Shown here: positions 7,602-15,728 of the stretch, piece after piece
How positions within the stretch are numbered: position 1 is the first letter of the stretch
Layout of the letters: the number at the start of each line of letters is the position of its first letter
From: Candidatus Bipolaricaulota bacterium
Lineage (GTDB): Bacteria > Bipolaricaulota > Bipolaricaulia > Bipolaricaulales > Bipolaricaulaceae
NCBI GenBank assembly: GCA_027027485.1
Contig: JALVLL010000197.1
Coordinates: 1 to 25,796 of the forward strand
Reading direction: 5' to 3'
Length of the DNA: 25,796 nt
Program-made: the position numbers and the translations under genes
The notes under the pieces: model-generated
Seen by the model: the letters and a program-made list of their open reading frames with translations, nothing else
Told to the model about the DNA's origin: nothing
Database searches by the model: none

Positions 7602-9566
7602 TCAGCGGATCCTCGTCCCAGGCGGGACTTCCCGATCCGGGGTGAGGATGGCGAGCTGTCCGTCGGAAGCCGCGAGGATCATGCACTCCGAGCGGACCCC
7701 ACGTATCGTGGCGGGCTTCAGGTTCGCCACCACCGCCACGAGCTTTCCCACGAGCTCCTCCGGGGAGTAGTGCTTCTTGATCCCCGCCACCGCCTGGGCC
7801 TTCCTCTCCCCTAGATCCAAAAGGAGCTTGTAGAGCTTGTCCGTCCCGGGGATCTCCTCCACCGAGATGATCCTCCCCACAACGAGCTCCAGCTTCTGGA
7901 ACTCCTCAATCGAGATCAATCCCTCCTCCTTCATCTCCCGGTAGCGGGCCTGGAGTTCCTCCACGTCTACCTTGCTCAGGGGGGGCTCGGGCCTCCTCTG
8001 GAGCACGATCCCCTCCACCCCCTGGAGGGCATCGCCGAGGCCGTGGGGGCCCAACCCCAGGATCCCGTTCACCTTGGCCGAGAACGACGGCACGAAGGGC
8101 TCGAGGAGAATCGAGAGGGCCTTCACCAGGTGGGCCGCCGAGGCCACCGCCTCCTCGTCCCCGCTCTCCCAGGGGGCCTTGTGCTGGAAGTACTCGTTCC
8201 CGAAGACGGAAAGCTTCGCGATCCCCTTCAGGGCCGTGGCCAACGATCCCTCCTCCACCGCCCTCACCGCCCGGTCGTAGACCCGCTGGATCTCGTCCCG
8301 CACGGCCCCCTCGGTGGGGACCTCGGGGACCTTGCCCGAGAACCGCGACCACACGAAGGAAAGCACCCTATGGACGAAGTTGGCGATGTTGTTCACGAAG
8401 ACGGCGTTTATGGTGCGGTCGAAATCCTCCCAGGAGAAGTTCACATCGGAGGTCTCGGGGCGGTTGTAGAGGAGGTAGAAGCGCCAGTAGACCGCGGGGA
8501 GGAGCTCCAGGGCCTCGTCGGCGTAGATCCCCACCCGCCTCGTCTTGGAGAAACTCTCCCCCCCGATCCAGTTGAGGTACTCGGTGGCCGCGATCTGGTC
8601 GGGCAGGTGATAACCCTCGCCGGAGGCGATGAGCTGGGCGGGGAAGAAGATGGTGTGGAAGGGGATGTTGTCCTTGGCCTGGGTATAGACCTGCCAGACC
8701 TCGTCCCCGAACCAGAAGTCCCGCCAACGCTCCTCCTCCCCTTTGTTACGGAAGTACTCGATGGTGGCGGAGACATACCCCAGGGCCGCCTCGGCCCACA
8801 CATAGATGACCTTCCCCTCGGCTCCCTCGAAGGGGGCGGGGATGCCCCAGGAGATATCTCGGGTCACGGCGCGGGGCTTGAGCCCGGCCTCGATCATCCG
8901 CTCGGTGAAGAGCTTCACGTTGCCGCGGAAGTCGCGGCTCCTCACGTACTCGAGGATCTTCGGGGAGAGCTTCTCCAGGTCGAGGTACCAATGGCGGGTC
9001 CTCTTGCGGACGATATCAGTGGAGCCGCAGAAGGCGCACCGGGGGTTCAGGAGCTGTTCCGGCTCCAAAAGCCTCCCGCAGGCCTCGCACTGGTTGCCCA
9101 GCGCGTTGGGGTAGCCGCAGTAGGGGCAGGTGCCCACGATGAACCGATCCGCCAGGAACCGGTGGCACCCGTTGCAGTAAGCCCGCTCCTCCTCCCGGGA
9201 GAAGATGTAGCCGTTGGCCTCCATCTTCCTGTAGATATCGGTCACGAACTCGTAGTGGACCGGGGACTCGGTGGTGGTGTAGTTGTCGATGTCGATCTCG
9301 AAGCCCCTCAAGATCTCGACGATCCGCCAGTGGACCTCCTCCACGAGCTCCTTGGGGGATATGCCGCGCTTGTGGGCCTCGTACTCGATGCGGGTTCCGT
9401 GGGCATCGGTACCGGATACGTGCAGGGTCTCGTATCCCAACATGCGGTAGAAGCGAGTGAAAGCGTCCCCGGAGAGGAGGCATCCGATGAGGTTGCCGAG
9501 ATGCGGCACCCCGGAGCCGTAGGGCCAGGCGCTACAGACGAGGACCCGCTTGATTTCCGATCTCAA
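7602..9566 (-). CDS. metG: Methionyl-tRNA synthetase with four-CxxC knuckle and C-terminal tRNA-binding domain
   Basis: This class I synthetase charges tRNA-Met. The 654-aa protein has the HIGH-type motif H-L-G-N (22-25). The knuckle carries four CxxC pairs (C131/C134, C147/C150, C160/C163, C177/C180), expected to bind two zinc ions. The catalytic loop is S-F-S-K-T-R (338-343), where K-M-S-K-S is usual. The helical anticodon domain contains N-x-x-A-N-F-V-H-R. The last 100 or so residues form a Trbp111/EMAPII-like dimerisation domain (L-V-V-G-R-I-I-S-V-E, then A-V-V-A-N-L-K-P-A). The start is TTG 9566, preceded by GGGGGTG. It follows the sugar kinase gene with 25 nt between but probably has its own promoter. 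Confidence 0.96.
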   Translation of the reverse strand: MRSEIKRVLVCSAWPYGSGVPHLGNLIGCLLSGDAFTRFYRMLGYETLHVSGTDAHGTRIEYEAHKRGISPKELVEEVHWRIVEILRGFEIDIDNYTTTESPVHYEFVTDIYRKMEANGYIFSREEERAYCNGCHRFLADRFIVGTCPYCGYPNALGNQCEACGRLLEPEQLLNPRCAFCGSTDIVRKRTRHWYLDLEKLSPKILEYVRSRDFRGNVKLFTERMIEAGLKPRAVTRDISWGIPAPFEGAEGKVIYVWAEAALGYVSATIEYFRNKGEEERWRDFWFGDEVWQVYTQAKDNIPFHTIFFPAQLIASGEGYHLPDQIAATEYLNWIGGESFSKTRRVGIYADEALELLPAVYWRFYLLYNRPETSDVNFSWEDFDRTINAVFVNNIANFVHRVLSFVWSRFSGKVPEVPTEGAVRDEIQRVYDRAVRAVEEGSLATALKGIAKLSVFGNEYFQHKAPWESGDEEAVASAAHLVKALSILLEPFVPSFSAKVNGILGLGPHGLGDALQGVEGIVLQRRPEPPLSKVDVEELQARYREMKEEGLISIEEFQKLELVVGRIISVEEIPGTDKLYKLLLDLGERKAQAVAGIKKHYSPEELVGKLVAVVANLKPATIRGVRSECMILAASDGQLAILTPDREVPPGTRIR

Positions 9567-9590
9567 GGTACACCCCCGTTTTCGGCCGCG

Positions 9591-9621
9591 ATTATAACGC
9601 GCTCGATGGACCCTTGCTCAA
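9591..9621 (-). promoter_or_regulatory. Probable metG promoter
   Basis: A perfect TATAAT (9596-9591, minus) lies 24 nt before the metG start, with TTGAGC (9621-9616) at a long 19-nt spacing. It overlaps the last codons and stop of the sugar kinase gene, so metG can be expressed independently of the sugar operon. Confidence 0.45.
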
Positions 9622-10548
9622 GGAGGGGAAGACGGAAACTCTCTGCAACCAAAAATTCACCCTATCGGGATCGAACCCAACGGGGTCTCCTCTCTCCATC
9701 AAAGCCGCGGCTGCGGCGAGTCCCAGCTTGAGGGCCCTCTCTATCCCCCATCCCGAGGCCAGCCCTATGGCCAACCCCGCTACCACCGCGTCCCCGGCTC
9801 CCGCGGTGGATCTCGGACGTAGAGGCGGGGGCCAGGCGTACCAAGCCTGTCCGTCGCCGAAGGCCACCAACCCTCTGGCTCCCAACGTGATCACGACCCA
9901 TCTCATCCCGGTCCCGTGGATCTCTTCAGCGGCCTGCAGGGCCTCTTCCAATCCGGTGATCTTCCTTCCCAAAAGCTCTTCGGCCTCGTATTGGTTCGGT
10001 TTGACGGCCGTCGGCCGGGCTTTCGTTGCCTCGCGAAGCGCTTCTCCGCTGGTGTCTAGGATCGAGGGTACGCCGCGCTTCGCCGCCAACCCGATCAATT
10101 CGCGGTATAAGTCGTGGCCACACCCATGCGGCAGACTTCCGCCCAATACAAGACAGGAAACCGTCTTCAGCCGAGCCTCAACCAACGCCAATAATTCCTT
10201 TTCGTGCCCTTTATCCATGACAACCCCCGGAGCGGTGATCGTGCTCTGCCAGTCCTCTTCCTCGTCCTTGAGGACGACGTTGAGCCGTGCCGCGCCATGG
10301 GCCTCTACGAACTCGACCTCTACGCCCCGTGAACGGAGGATCCGTTCCGCCATTTCCCCGAAAATACCCCCGGAAAAGCCCGTGATCCATACGGGCCAAC
10401 CCAGGCTGGCCATCACGTAAGCCGATACCAACCCTTTGCCACCCAACCCCCATTCCGCCCTCGAGGCCCGTAGCGTGGCGTTCTTCCGGAAGCCCTTGAA
10501 GTAAAGCAGGTAGTCCATGCCGACGTTCGGGTTAACCACCGCTATCAT
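9592..10548 (-). CDS. PfkB-family sugar kinase, 1-phosphofructokinase/tagatose-6-phosphate kinase type
   Basis: This is a ribokinase-fold kinase of about 318 aa. Visible motifs are the N-terminal V-N-P-N-V-G-M-D, G-G-K-G (the LacC/FruK/PfkB-type first signature, lacking the usual following N-V-A), K-P-N-Q-Y-E-A-E-E-L-L-G, and the second signature S-T-A-G-A-G-D-A-V-V-A-G with the catalytic Asp. The LacC/FruK group phosphorylates sugar phosphates at a terminal hydroxyl, so the substrate may be a ketose-phosphate made by the FGGY kinase of the same operon. This is inference. The start taken is ATG 10548 with AAAGGA upstream. A GTG six codons earlier lacks a ribosome site. The gene overlaps the aldolase gene by 17 bp. 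Confidence 0.85.
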   Translation of the reverse strand: MIAVVNPNVGMDYLLYFKGFRKNATLRASRAEWGLGGKGLVSAYVMASLGWPVWITGFSGGIFGEMAERILRSRGVEVEFVEAHGAARLNVVLKDEEEDWQSTITAPGVVMDKGHEKELLALVEARLKTVSCLVLGGSLPHGCGHDLYRELIGLAAKRGVPSILDTSGEALREATKARPTAVKPNQYEAEELLGRKITGLEEALQAAEEIHGTGMRWVVITLGARGLVAFGDGQAWYAWPPPLRPRSTAGAGDAVVAGLAIGLASGWGIERALKLGLAAAAALMERGDPVGFDPDRVNFWLQRVSVFPSLSKGPSSAL

Positions 10549-11167
10549 CTTCCGGGGTCCTTTCACCGAGAAGTGTGGAATACAACCGGATTCTGGCGCT
10601 GGTCTCCACCCTGTTCAGGATATCGAAGGCCTCGTCGAGATCCCTCCCCACGCAAACGACCCCGTGGAAGGGGATGAGGACGGCCATACCGTGGTCCATT
10701 CCCTTGGCTCTGGTTCGCGTCAAGGCTTTGACTACTGCCTCCGCGAGTTCAGGGGAGTGGGCCGGCGCGGGTTCGGTCAAGGGGACGGCGCCCAGTTTCT
10801 CGGTGTACTCGGCCGTCGGAAGTATGGGCTTTCCCTTACAGGCGAATACCATGCTGTAGAAGGGGTGTGCGTGTATCACCGCGCCTACATCGGGGAACTC
10901 TCTGTAGATGGCGAGATGTAATGTGGCCTCGCGGGAAACTTGGCGGGATCGACCGAACGCTTCCCCGGTACGGAAGTCCACCACCACTATGTCCTTGGGC
11001 TCAAGACGCCACCGCCGACGCGAGCCTGTATAGCGAGGCGTCATGTAAATGAGGTCCCCTGCGCGCAGGGATACGTTCCCCCCGGCGAAATCCGAGAGCC
11101 GGAAGCGTCCGATATCTTCCGCTACGGAAACGATCCATCGGCGCGGATCCCTGTCTCGCTTTCTCAT
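10532..11167 (-). CDS. Class II aldolase/adducin family protein (FucA/AraD-like)
   Basis: This 211-aa metal-dependent lyase or epimerase is related to L-fuculose-1-phosphate aldolase and L-ribulose-5-phosphate 4-epimerase. The metal ligands are visible as H99 and H101 in H-A-H-P and H168 in F-H-G-V-V. E80 in S-R-E is in the position of the family's acidic residue, and A-G-G-N-V-S (28-33) is the phosphate-binding turn. Such enzymes cleave a ketose-1-phosphate into DHAP plus an aldehyde. The aldehyde could be handled by the aldo/keto reductase encoded just upstream. The ATG overlaps that gene's stop as ATGA, and the 3' end overlaps the PfkB gene. The exact substrate cannot be read from sequence. 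Confidence 0.88.
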   Translation of the reverse strand: MRKRDRDPRRWIVSVAEDIGRFRLSDFAGGNVSLRAGDLIYMTPRYTGSRRRWRLEPKDIVVVDFRTGEAFGRSRQVSREATLHLAIYREFPDVGAVIHAHPFYSMVFACKGKPILPTAEYTEKLGAVPLTEPAPAHSPELAEAVVKALTRTRAKGMDHGMAVLIPFHGVVCVGRDLDEAFDILNRVETSARIRLYSTLLGERTPEDDSGG

Positions 11168-12165
11168 CGCTTTCGGGAGTACCTCTGCAGGAAGTTATAA
11201 GGATAGGGCAAGGGCACCGAACTGACTTCGTCGAGCCTTCGGATCTCCACATCGGAAAGGCCCCAGCCCACGGCCCCAAGGTTGTCCTCGATCTGTTCCA
11301 ATGTACGGGCACCGAAGATGGGGACGATGTTTTCGGACTTGCGCAGGACCCAGTTCAACGCCACCTGGGCCGGGGTCTTACCCCGCTCCCGGGCGATCTC
11401 GATCAGGGTATCGATGATGTCCCAGGTTTTCTCCTTCACCCTCTGCTCGGGGAGGTCCTCAAAGCGATCGCGGCGGCCCCCCCGGGAATCGGGTGGAATC
11501 GGGGCGCCGCGGCGGTACTTCCCGGTGAGCCATCCCCCCGCCAGGGGAGACCAAGCGAGGAACCCTACACCCTCCTCCTCACACATGGGGATCAGTTCCC
11601 ATTCGGACGAACGCACGAGGAGGCTGTATTCGGCTTGGAGGCTCGCGATCCCGCCCCACCCGTACATCCTGCAGAGCATGATCGACTTCATGAGGTGCGA
11701 GGGGGCGAAGTTGGAGATCCCGATGTAACAGATTTTTCCGGCCTTGAGGAGGTCGTCCAAGGCCCTGAGGGTCTCCTCTAGGGGGGTGGCGCCGTCGTAG
11801 CAGTGGAGCTGATAGAGGTCGATGTAGTCGGTCTGGAGCCTGCGGAGGCTTCCATCCACCGCCTCCACGACGTGTTTCCGGGAGAGGCCCGTATCGTTCG
11901 GTCCTTCTCCCGTGGGGAAATAGGTCTTGGTGGCGATGACCAGGGAGGAACGGCGGCCGTGCTTCTTGATCCACTTCCCGAAGATCCGCTCCGACTCACC
12001 ATTGTTGTAGCTGTCGGCGGTATCGAAGAAGTTCCCGCCGGCATCGACGAATCTGTCGAGTATCTTGAAGGCCTCGGCTTCATCGGTCACCCAACCGAAG
12101 GTCTGGGTGCCCAGGCACAGCTCCGACACCTTGAGACCCGTCCTTCCCAAAAAGCGGTATTCCAT
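11164..12165 (-). CDS. Aldo/keto reductase
   Basis: This 333-aa NAD(P)H-dependent TIM-barrel oxidoreductase has the full catalytic tetrad: D48 and Y53 in F-D-T-A-D-S-Y, K80 in A-T-K and H121 in Y-Q-L-H. The family barrel motifs L-G-R-T-G-L-K-V-S near the N-terminus and Y-I-G-I-S-N-F are clear. It belongs with the general aryl-alcohol-dehydrogenase-like/YghZ-type group. In this operon it may reduce a short aldehyde released by the aldolase, or interconvert an aldose and a polyol. Both are inference. GGAGG precedes the ATG at good spacing. A decayed cupin fragment fills the space between it and the kinase gene upstream. Confidence 0.93.
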   Translation of the reverse strand: MEYRFLGRTGLKVSELCLGTQTFGWVTDEAEAFKILDRFVDAGGNFFDTADSYNNGESERIFGKWIKKHGRRSSLVIATKTYFPTGEGPNDTGLSRKHVVEAVDGSLRRLQTDYIDLYQLHCYDGATPLEETLRALDDLLKAGKICYIGISNFAPSHLMKSIMLCRMYGWGGIASLQAEYSLLVRSSEWELIPMCEEEGVGFLAWSPLAGGWLTGKYRRGAPIPPDSRGGRRDRFEDLPEQRVKEKTWDIIDTLIEIARERGKTPAQVALNWVLRKSENIVPIFGARTLEQIEDNLGAVGWGLSDVEIRRLDEVSSVPLPYPYNFLQRYSRKR

Positions 12166-12175
12166 TTGCCCTCCT

Positions 12176-12358
12176 TCAGTGGGCGTGGGGAAACCTCGGG
12201 CCCCTTTCCCTTTCGACTACCCAGAGGCCTAATCCCTCCCGCCTTACCCTTTCGTAGCCGTGGCCCGCCTGGGCCAGGTACACGACGAAGAATATGAGGG
12301 GTTCCGCCCCTGTGTTGACCATCCTGTGGGCGCAGCCTGGGGGATGTGGGCCACTCGA
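12176..12358 (-). pseudogene. Remnant of cupin-type phosphoglucose isomerase (C-terminal piece)
   Basis: The 195-bp gap between the FGGY kinase and aldo/keto reductase genes is not empty. One minus-strand frame reads H-P-P-G-C-A-H-R-M-V-N-T-G, then E-P-L-I-F-F-V-V-Y and A-G-H-G-Y, and ends V-V-E-R-E-R-G at a TGA. This matches the C-terminal half of the cupin phosphoglucose isomerases (P-P-x-W-A-H-R-T-V-N-T-G then A-G-H-D-Y). About 58 codons remain and no start or N-terminal cupin motif is present. The preceding bases give related residues in the other frames, so small indels occurred as well as the 5' deletion. It looks like a gene lost from the sugar operon. Confidence 0.7.
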
Positions 12359-12360
12359 GC

Positions 12361-13917
12361 TTACCCGTCTCCATTTCCTTCTTCCGTGAGGGACACGAGG
12401 CGCCCGAAGACCTCCCGGAGCGCCTCATAGGTCTCCTGGAAGAGTTCGTGGACACGGGTGTAGGTCTCCTTCCCCGGGCCCGGTTCCACCACTTCGCCGA
12501 TCCCTACAAACCTCTCCGCCGCCGCGGCGAAGTCAGCGACGAGTCCCACCCCTACGGCTCCGGCCATCGCCGCCCCCAGGGCGGTTGCCTCCAGGGGCGC
12601 TGCGGTGATGTTAAGCGGGATCCCGAGGACATCGGCCAGGATCCGGTCCCAAAGAAGGCTTTTGACCCCGCCCCCGATCGCCCTCATCTCATCGAACCTC
12701 ACCCCCAGTTCCTTCAGGGCGAGGAAGATGGTGCGGAGGTTGAGGGCGACCCCCTCGTAGACGGCTCGCAGGAGATACGCCCTGGTGTGTTTCCGCGTGA
12801 TCCCAAGGAAGACGCCGCGGGCGTTGGGATCCCAGTGGGGGCTCCGTTCCCCCATGAGATAGGGGAGGAAGAACAGCCCCTCACACCCAGGTGGGATCCT
12901 TTCGGCCTCTCGTTCGATGAGATCGTAGGGACTGAGTCCCAACCACTCCGCCAGCTTGGCCTCCAGGGCACCCAGCGTTTCCTTCGCCCACTCAAGGGAA
13001 CTCCCGGCGTTGTGCATCGTGCCGTTCGGGGAGTAGAGCGCGGGGTCGAGGTGGGGCCAGGTGAATGTCCGCATCTTGGGATCCAACACGGGCTCCTCGC
13101 TCGCCCCGGCCACCCAGGCGGAGGAGCCGAGGTAGATGTGACCGATCCCGGGCCGGACCGCGCCGGCCCCTGCGGTGGCGCATACCCCATCCCCGCCCCC
13201 GATTACCACCGGGGTCCCAGTGAGAAGGCCCGCCTCTTTCGCCACGTCCCTCCTCACTTTCCCAACCACTTCTATGGAAGGAACGACTTCCGGAAGGAGC
13301 TCCCGGGGGATCCCGGCCGCGGCGAGCATCTCCTCCGACCAGTCGCGACGACGGATATCCAGGAGCCCGGTGCCGCAGGCGTCGGAGTAGTCGGTGACCC
13401 AGCTCCCCGTAAGCCTGTGGACGATGAAGTCCTTTGCCTGAAGGAACTTGTGGACCCCTTCGAGGACCCGGGGCTCATGCGCCATGAGCCACATGATCTT
13501 CGGGGCCGAATACGCCGGCCCTACCCGATGGCCCGTGATCCGGTAGGCCTCCCCCAGTCCCACCCTCTCGAGGAGCCTTTCCGCCTCGGCGGTGGCCCGC
13601 TGGTCCGCCCAGATGATCGCCCTCCTAAGAGGCGTCCCGTCACCGGCGACGGGGAGGCATCCCATCATCTGGCCAGAGAAGGAGACGGCCGCGATCCCCC
13701 CGGGGGGGATCCCGGCGCCCGAGATGACGTCGCGGGTGGCACGACAGAAGGCCTCCCACCAATCGTTCGGGTCCTGTTCGGCCCGGGTGGCGCCGGGGTA
13801 GTCCGTAGGATAGGGGGAGAAAGAGCTCCCGACCATGCGGCCCGATCCCAGATCGAAGAGGACCGCCTTGTTCCCCGTCGTCCCCAGGTCATGGGCCAAG
13901 AGGTATGACCTCTCCAT
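12361..13917 (-). CDS. FGGY-family carbohydrate kinase (xylulokinase-like)
   Basis: This ATP-dependent sugar kinase is about 518 aa long. The N-terminal ATPase-fold motif is A-H-D-L-G-T-T-G-N-K. Next come S-F-S-G-Q-M-M-G and W-A-D-Q-R (substrate side), V-I-G-G-G-D-G with the likely catalytic Asp, and C-terminal G-G-G-V-K-S-L-L-W-D-R-I-L-A-D. The pattern is closest to xylulokinases, but FGGY substrates range over ketoses, polyols and glycerol, so specificity is left open. The start is ATG 13917, with GAGG 6 nt upstream. A GTG at 13929 overlaps the permease stop as GTGA but has no ribosome site. It lies directly behind the two permease genes and so probably acts on the imported sugar. Confidence 0.92.
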   Translation of the reverse strand: MERSYLLAHDLGTTGNKAVLFDLGSGRMVGSSFSPYPTDYPGATRAEQDPNDWWEAFCRATRDVISGAGIPPGGIAAVSFSGQMMGCLPVAGDGTPLRRAIIWADQRATAEAERLLERVGLGEAYRITGHRVGPAYSAPKIMWLMAHEPRVLEGVHKFLQAKDFIVHRLTGSWVTDYSDACGTGLLDIRRRDWSEEMLAAAGIPRELLPEVVPSIEVVGKVRRDVAKEAGLLTGTPVVIGGGDGVCATAGAGAVRPGIGHIYLGSSAWVAGASEEPVLDPKMRTFTWPHLDPALYSPNGTMHNAGSSLEWAKETLGALEAKLAEWLGLSPYDLIEREAERIPPGCEGLFFLPYLMGERSPHWDPNARGVFLGITRKHTRAYLLRAVYEGVALNLRTIFLALKELGVRFDEMRAIGGGVKSLLWDRILADVLGIPLNITAAPLEATALGAAMAGAVGVGLVADFAAAAERFVGIGEVVEPGPGKETYTRVHELFQETYEALREVFGRLVSLTEEGNGDG

Positions 13918-13925
13918 CCTCCACC

Positions 13926-14768
13926 TCACTTACCGATAGGGATAAGGCCTTTGATGAAGTACCGCTGCAACCCGATGGTTATAGCGATGGGGGGGAGGAC
14001 GGCAAGGGTCGAGAGAGCCGAGATATCCCACCATTGGGGACCACGTTGGAAGTGTTGCATCGCGATGAGGATCGGCATCGTCTGGGCCTTTGAATAGGTG
14101 AGGATCAGGGCGAACAGGAACTCGTTCCAGGCGAAGACAAAGCACAAAAGGAAGGTGGCCGAAAGGCTCGGGAGGACCATGGGGACCACCACCCGGAAGA
14201 AGGCCTGTGCCCGCGAGGCCCCATCAACCAGGGCCGCTTCCTCGATGCTTTGTGGGATCTGGGAGAGGAAGTTCGCCATGATCCAGACCGCCAGCGGCAG
14301 ATTGAAAGCGATGTATACCAAGATGAGCCCCATGTGGGTATCGAGGAGCCCGGTAACCCGGAACATCAAAAATACCGCAAGGGCCGTGATGATCGGGGGC
14401 ATCATCCGCTGGGAGACGATCCAGAGGAGGATATCGTCGTTCTTCATGGGGCCAAAGCGGAAGCGGTAACGGGTGAGGGCGTATGCGGCCATGGAGCCCA
14501 AGAGGGCGGCGAAGAAGGAGCTTATGCCTGCTACGATGAGACTGTTAACGAAGGGTGTGATCAACTCGCGGCGCTCCACGGTAAAGATCCGCACCCACCA
14601 CTTGGGGGTGGGCTTGAAGTCGACCCAGGGCAGATACTTGGGACCGAGGAACACATCGAGCTTTTCCTTGAAAGAGGTGGTGACCATCCAGAAGATGGGG
14701 AAGATCACCACCACCGTCCAGGCGATGAGGACGAAGTATGTCAGGACGTCGGCTACCCTACTCCTCAT
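13926..14768 (-). CDS. Sugar ABC transporter permease, MalG type
   Basis: This inner-membrane permease of 280 aa has about six hydrophobic segments, the first near residues 9-31. The ABC-ATPase docking loop is E-E-A-A-L-V-D-G-A-S near two thirds of the length, followed by P-M-V-L-P-S. The C-terminus G-L-I-P-I-G-K resembles the MalG-type ending. It pairs with the permease encoded upstream to form the membrane channel of a carbohydrate importer (CUT1 family). GAGTGAGGAG precedes the ATG, and the gene starts 4 nt after the previous stop. Confidence 0.94.
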   Translation of the reverse strand: MRSRVADVLTYFVLIAWTVVVIFPIFWMVTTSFKEKLDVFLGPKYLPWVDFKPTPKWWVRIFTVERRELITPFVNSLIVAGISSFFAALLGSMAAYALTRYRFRFGPMKNDDILLWIVSQRMMPPIITALAVFLMFRVTGLLDTHMGLILVYIAFNLPLAVWIMANFLSQIPQSIEEAALVDGASRAQAFFRVVVPMVLPSLSATFLLCFVFAWNEFLFALILTYSKAQTMPILIAMQHFQRGPQWWDISALSTLAVLPPIAITIGLQRYFIKGLIPIGK

Positions 14769-14772
14769 CTCC

Positions 14773-15678
14773 TCACTCCAGTGAGATCTGACGGGCCTTC
14801 CGGGTGAGGAGGAAAAAGAGCACCGAGGAGGCGAGGACCACGAAGAAGAGGCTGAAGGAGATCGTGGCGCCGTAGGCGAGGTCGAAGGCCCGAAGCCCTA
14901 CACTGTACCCGTAAAGGGTTAGGCTCTCCGTTACCAGCCCCGGTCCCCCTCCGGTCATGATATAGATGATGTCGATGATCTTAAAGGCCTCCACCGAGCG
15001 GAGGAAGACGGCCGCGATCGATGCCGGCGCAAGGAGCGGGAAGGTCACGTAGAAGAAGATCTTCCAACCCGACGCCCCATCGACCTTCGCCGCCTCGATG
15101 TAGTCCTTGGGGATCCCTTGAAGTCCTGCGAGGAGGATTAGGATCATAAAGGGGGTCCACTGCCAGATATCGGTAAGCACTATCGAGTACATGGCGACAT
15201 TGGGATCGCTGAGCCACCCCACAGCCCTAAAGCCGAGATGTCTGAGGAAATCGTTGAAGGGACCCCGGGTGTCGTTGAGCATCATCCGCCATATGTAGCC
15301 CACTGCAATGGGGGCAAGCATCATGGGGAGGAGGAATGTTACCCGGAAGAAGGTCTGTCCTCGGATCCGACGGTTAAGGAGCATGGCGAGGAGGAGTCCC
15401 AGGACGTACTCGCAGAATACCGAAAGGCTCACGATCTTCAGCGTCACCACGAGGGAATTCCAGAACCGGGAATCGTGGACGAGCCTTGTCCAATTCCTGA
15501 CGCCGGTGATGGTTATCCGGAGGGTTCCCCCCTCGAAGGAGACCTTCCCGAAGGCCATAGCCAGGGTGAAGAGGAAGGGGAATATCGTGAGGAGTAACAA
15601 TATCACTACGGTGGGGGTCAGGAACAACCGCCCCTGCCACTGCACGACCCTGCCGCCTTTCCTTCGCCTCACGGACAT
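14773..15678 (-). CDS. Sugar ABC transporter permease, MalF/UgpA type
   Basis: This is a 301-aa membrane protein. A short basic N-terminus (R-R-R-K) is followed by the segment L-F-L-T-P-T-V-V-I-L-L-L-L and about five more hydrophobic stretches. The EAA docking loop reads I-E-A-A-K-V-D-G-A-S-G-W, with the following P-L-L-A-P-A. It is the partner of the MalG-type permease. The ATG at 15678 lies 5 nt after a perfect hairpin, and the Shine-Dalgarno AAGGAGG is on the far side of that hairpin. A GTG at 15645 with GGCAGG before it is an alternative start that would remove the basic leader. Confidence 0.93.
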   Translation of the reverse strand: MSVRRRKGGRVVQWQGRLFLTPTVVILLLLTIFPFLFTLAMAFGKVSFEGGTLRITITGVRNWTRLVHDSRFWNSLVVTLKIVSLSVFCEYVLGLLLAMLLNRRIRGQTFFRVTFLLPMMLAPIAVGYIWRMMLNDTRGPFNDFLRHLGFRAVGWLSDPNVAMYSIVLTDIWQWTPFMILILLAGLQGIPKDYIEAAKVDGASGWKIFFYVTFPLLAPASIAAVFLRSVEAFKIIDIIYIMTGGGPGLVTESLTLYGYSVGLRAFDLAYGATISFSLFFVVLASSVLFFLLTRKARQISLE

Positions 15679-15683
15679 GAAAT

Positions 15684-15710
15684 AAGGGCCCCGGGTATCC
15701 CGGGGCCCTT
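15684..15710 (-). promoter_or_regulatory. Perfect 12-bp hairpin between binding protein and permease genes
   Basis: AAGGGCCCCGGG, a 3-nt loop, and CCCGGGGCCCTT form a perfect 12-bp stem. On the minus strand AAGGAGG comes directly before it and ATTTC-ATG (the permease start) directly after. There is no U-tract, so it is more likely an mRNA-stabilising or translational element than a full terminator. It probably keeps the binding protein more abundant than the permeases, as is common in such operons. Confidence 0.8.
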
Positions 15711-15728
15711 CCTCCTTCCGGCTACACC

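Noticed and set aside
8043..9731. 562-codon plus-strand open frame
   Set aside because: Antisense to metG, rich in Gly/Glu/Val/Leu with no domain. The metG reading carries all expected catalytic motifs.
12087..12455. 122-codon minus-strand ORF across the kinase-reductase gap
   Set aside because: Wrong frame. A different minus frame encodes the cupin PGI signature, and this one shows no family pattern.
12346..13908. 520-codon plus-strand open frame
   Set aside because: Antisense to the FGGY kinase, with composition typical of a shadow and no motif.
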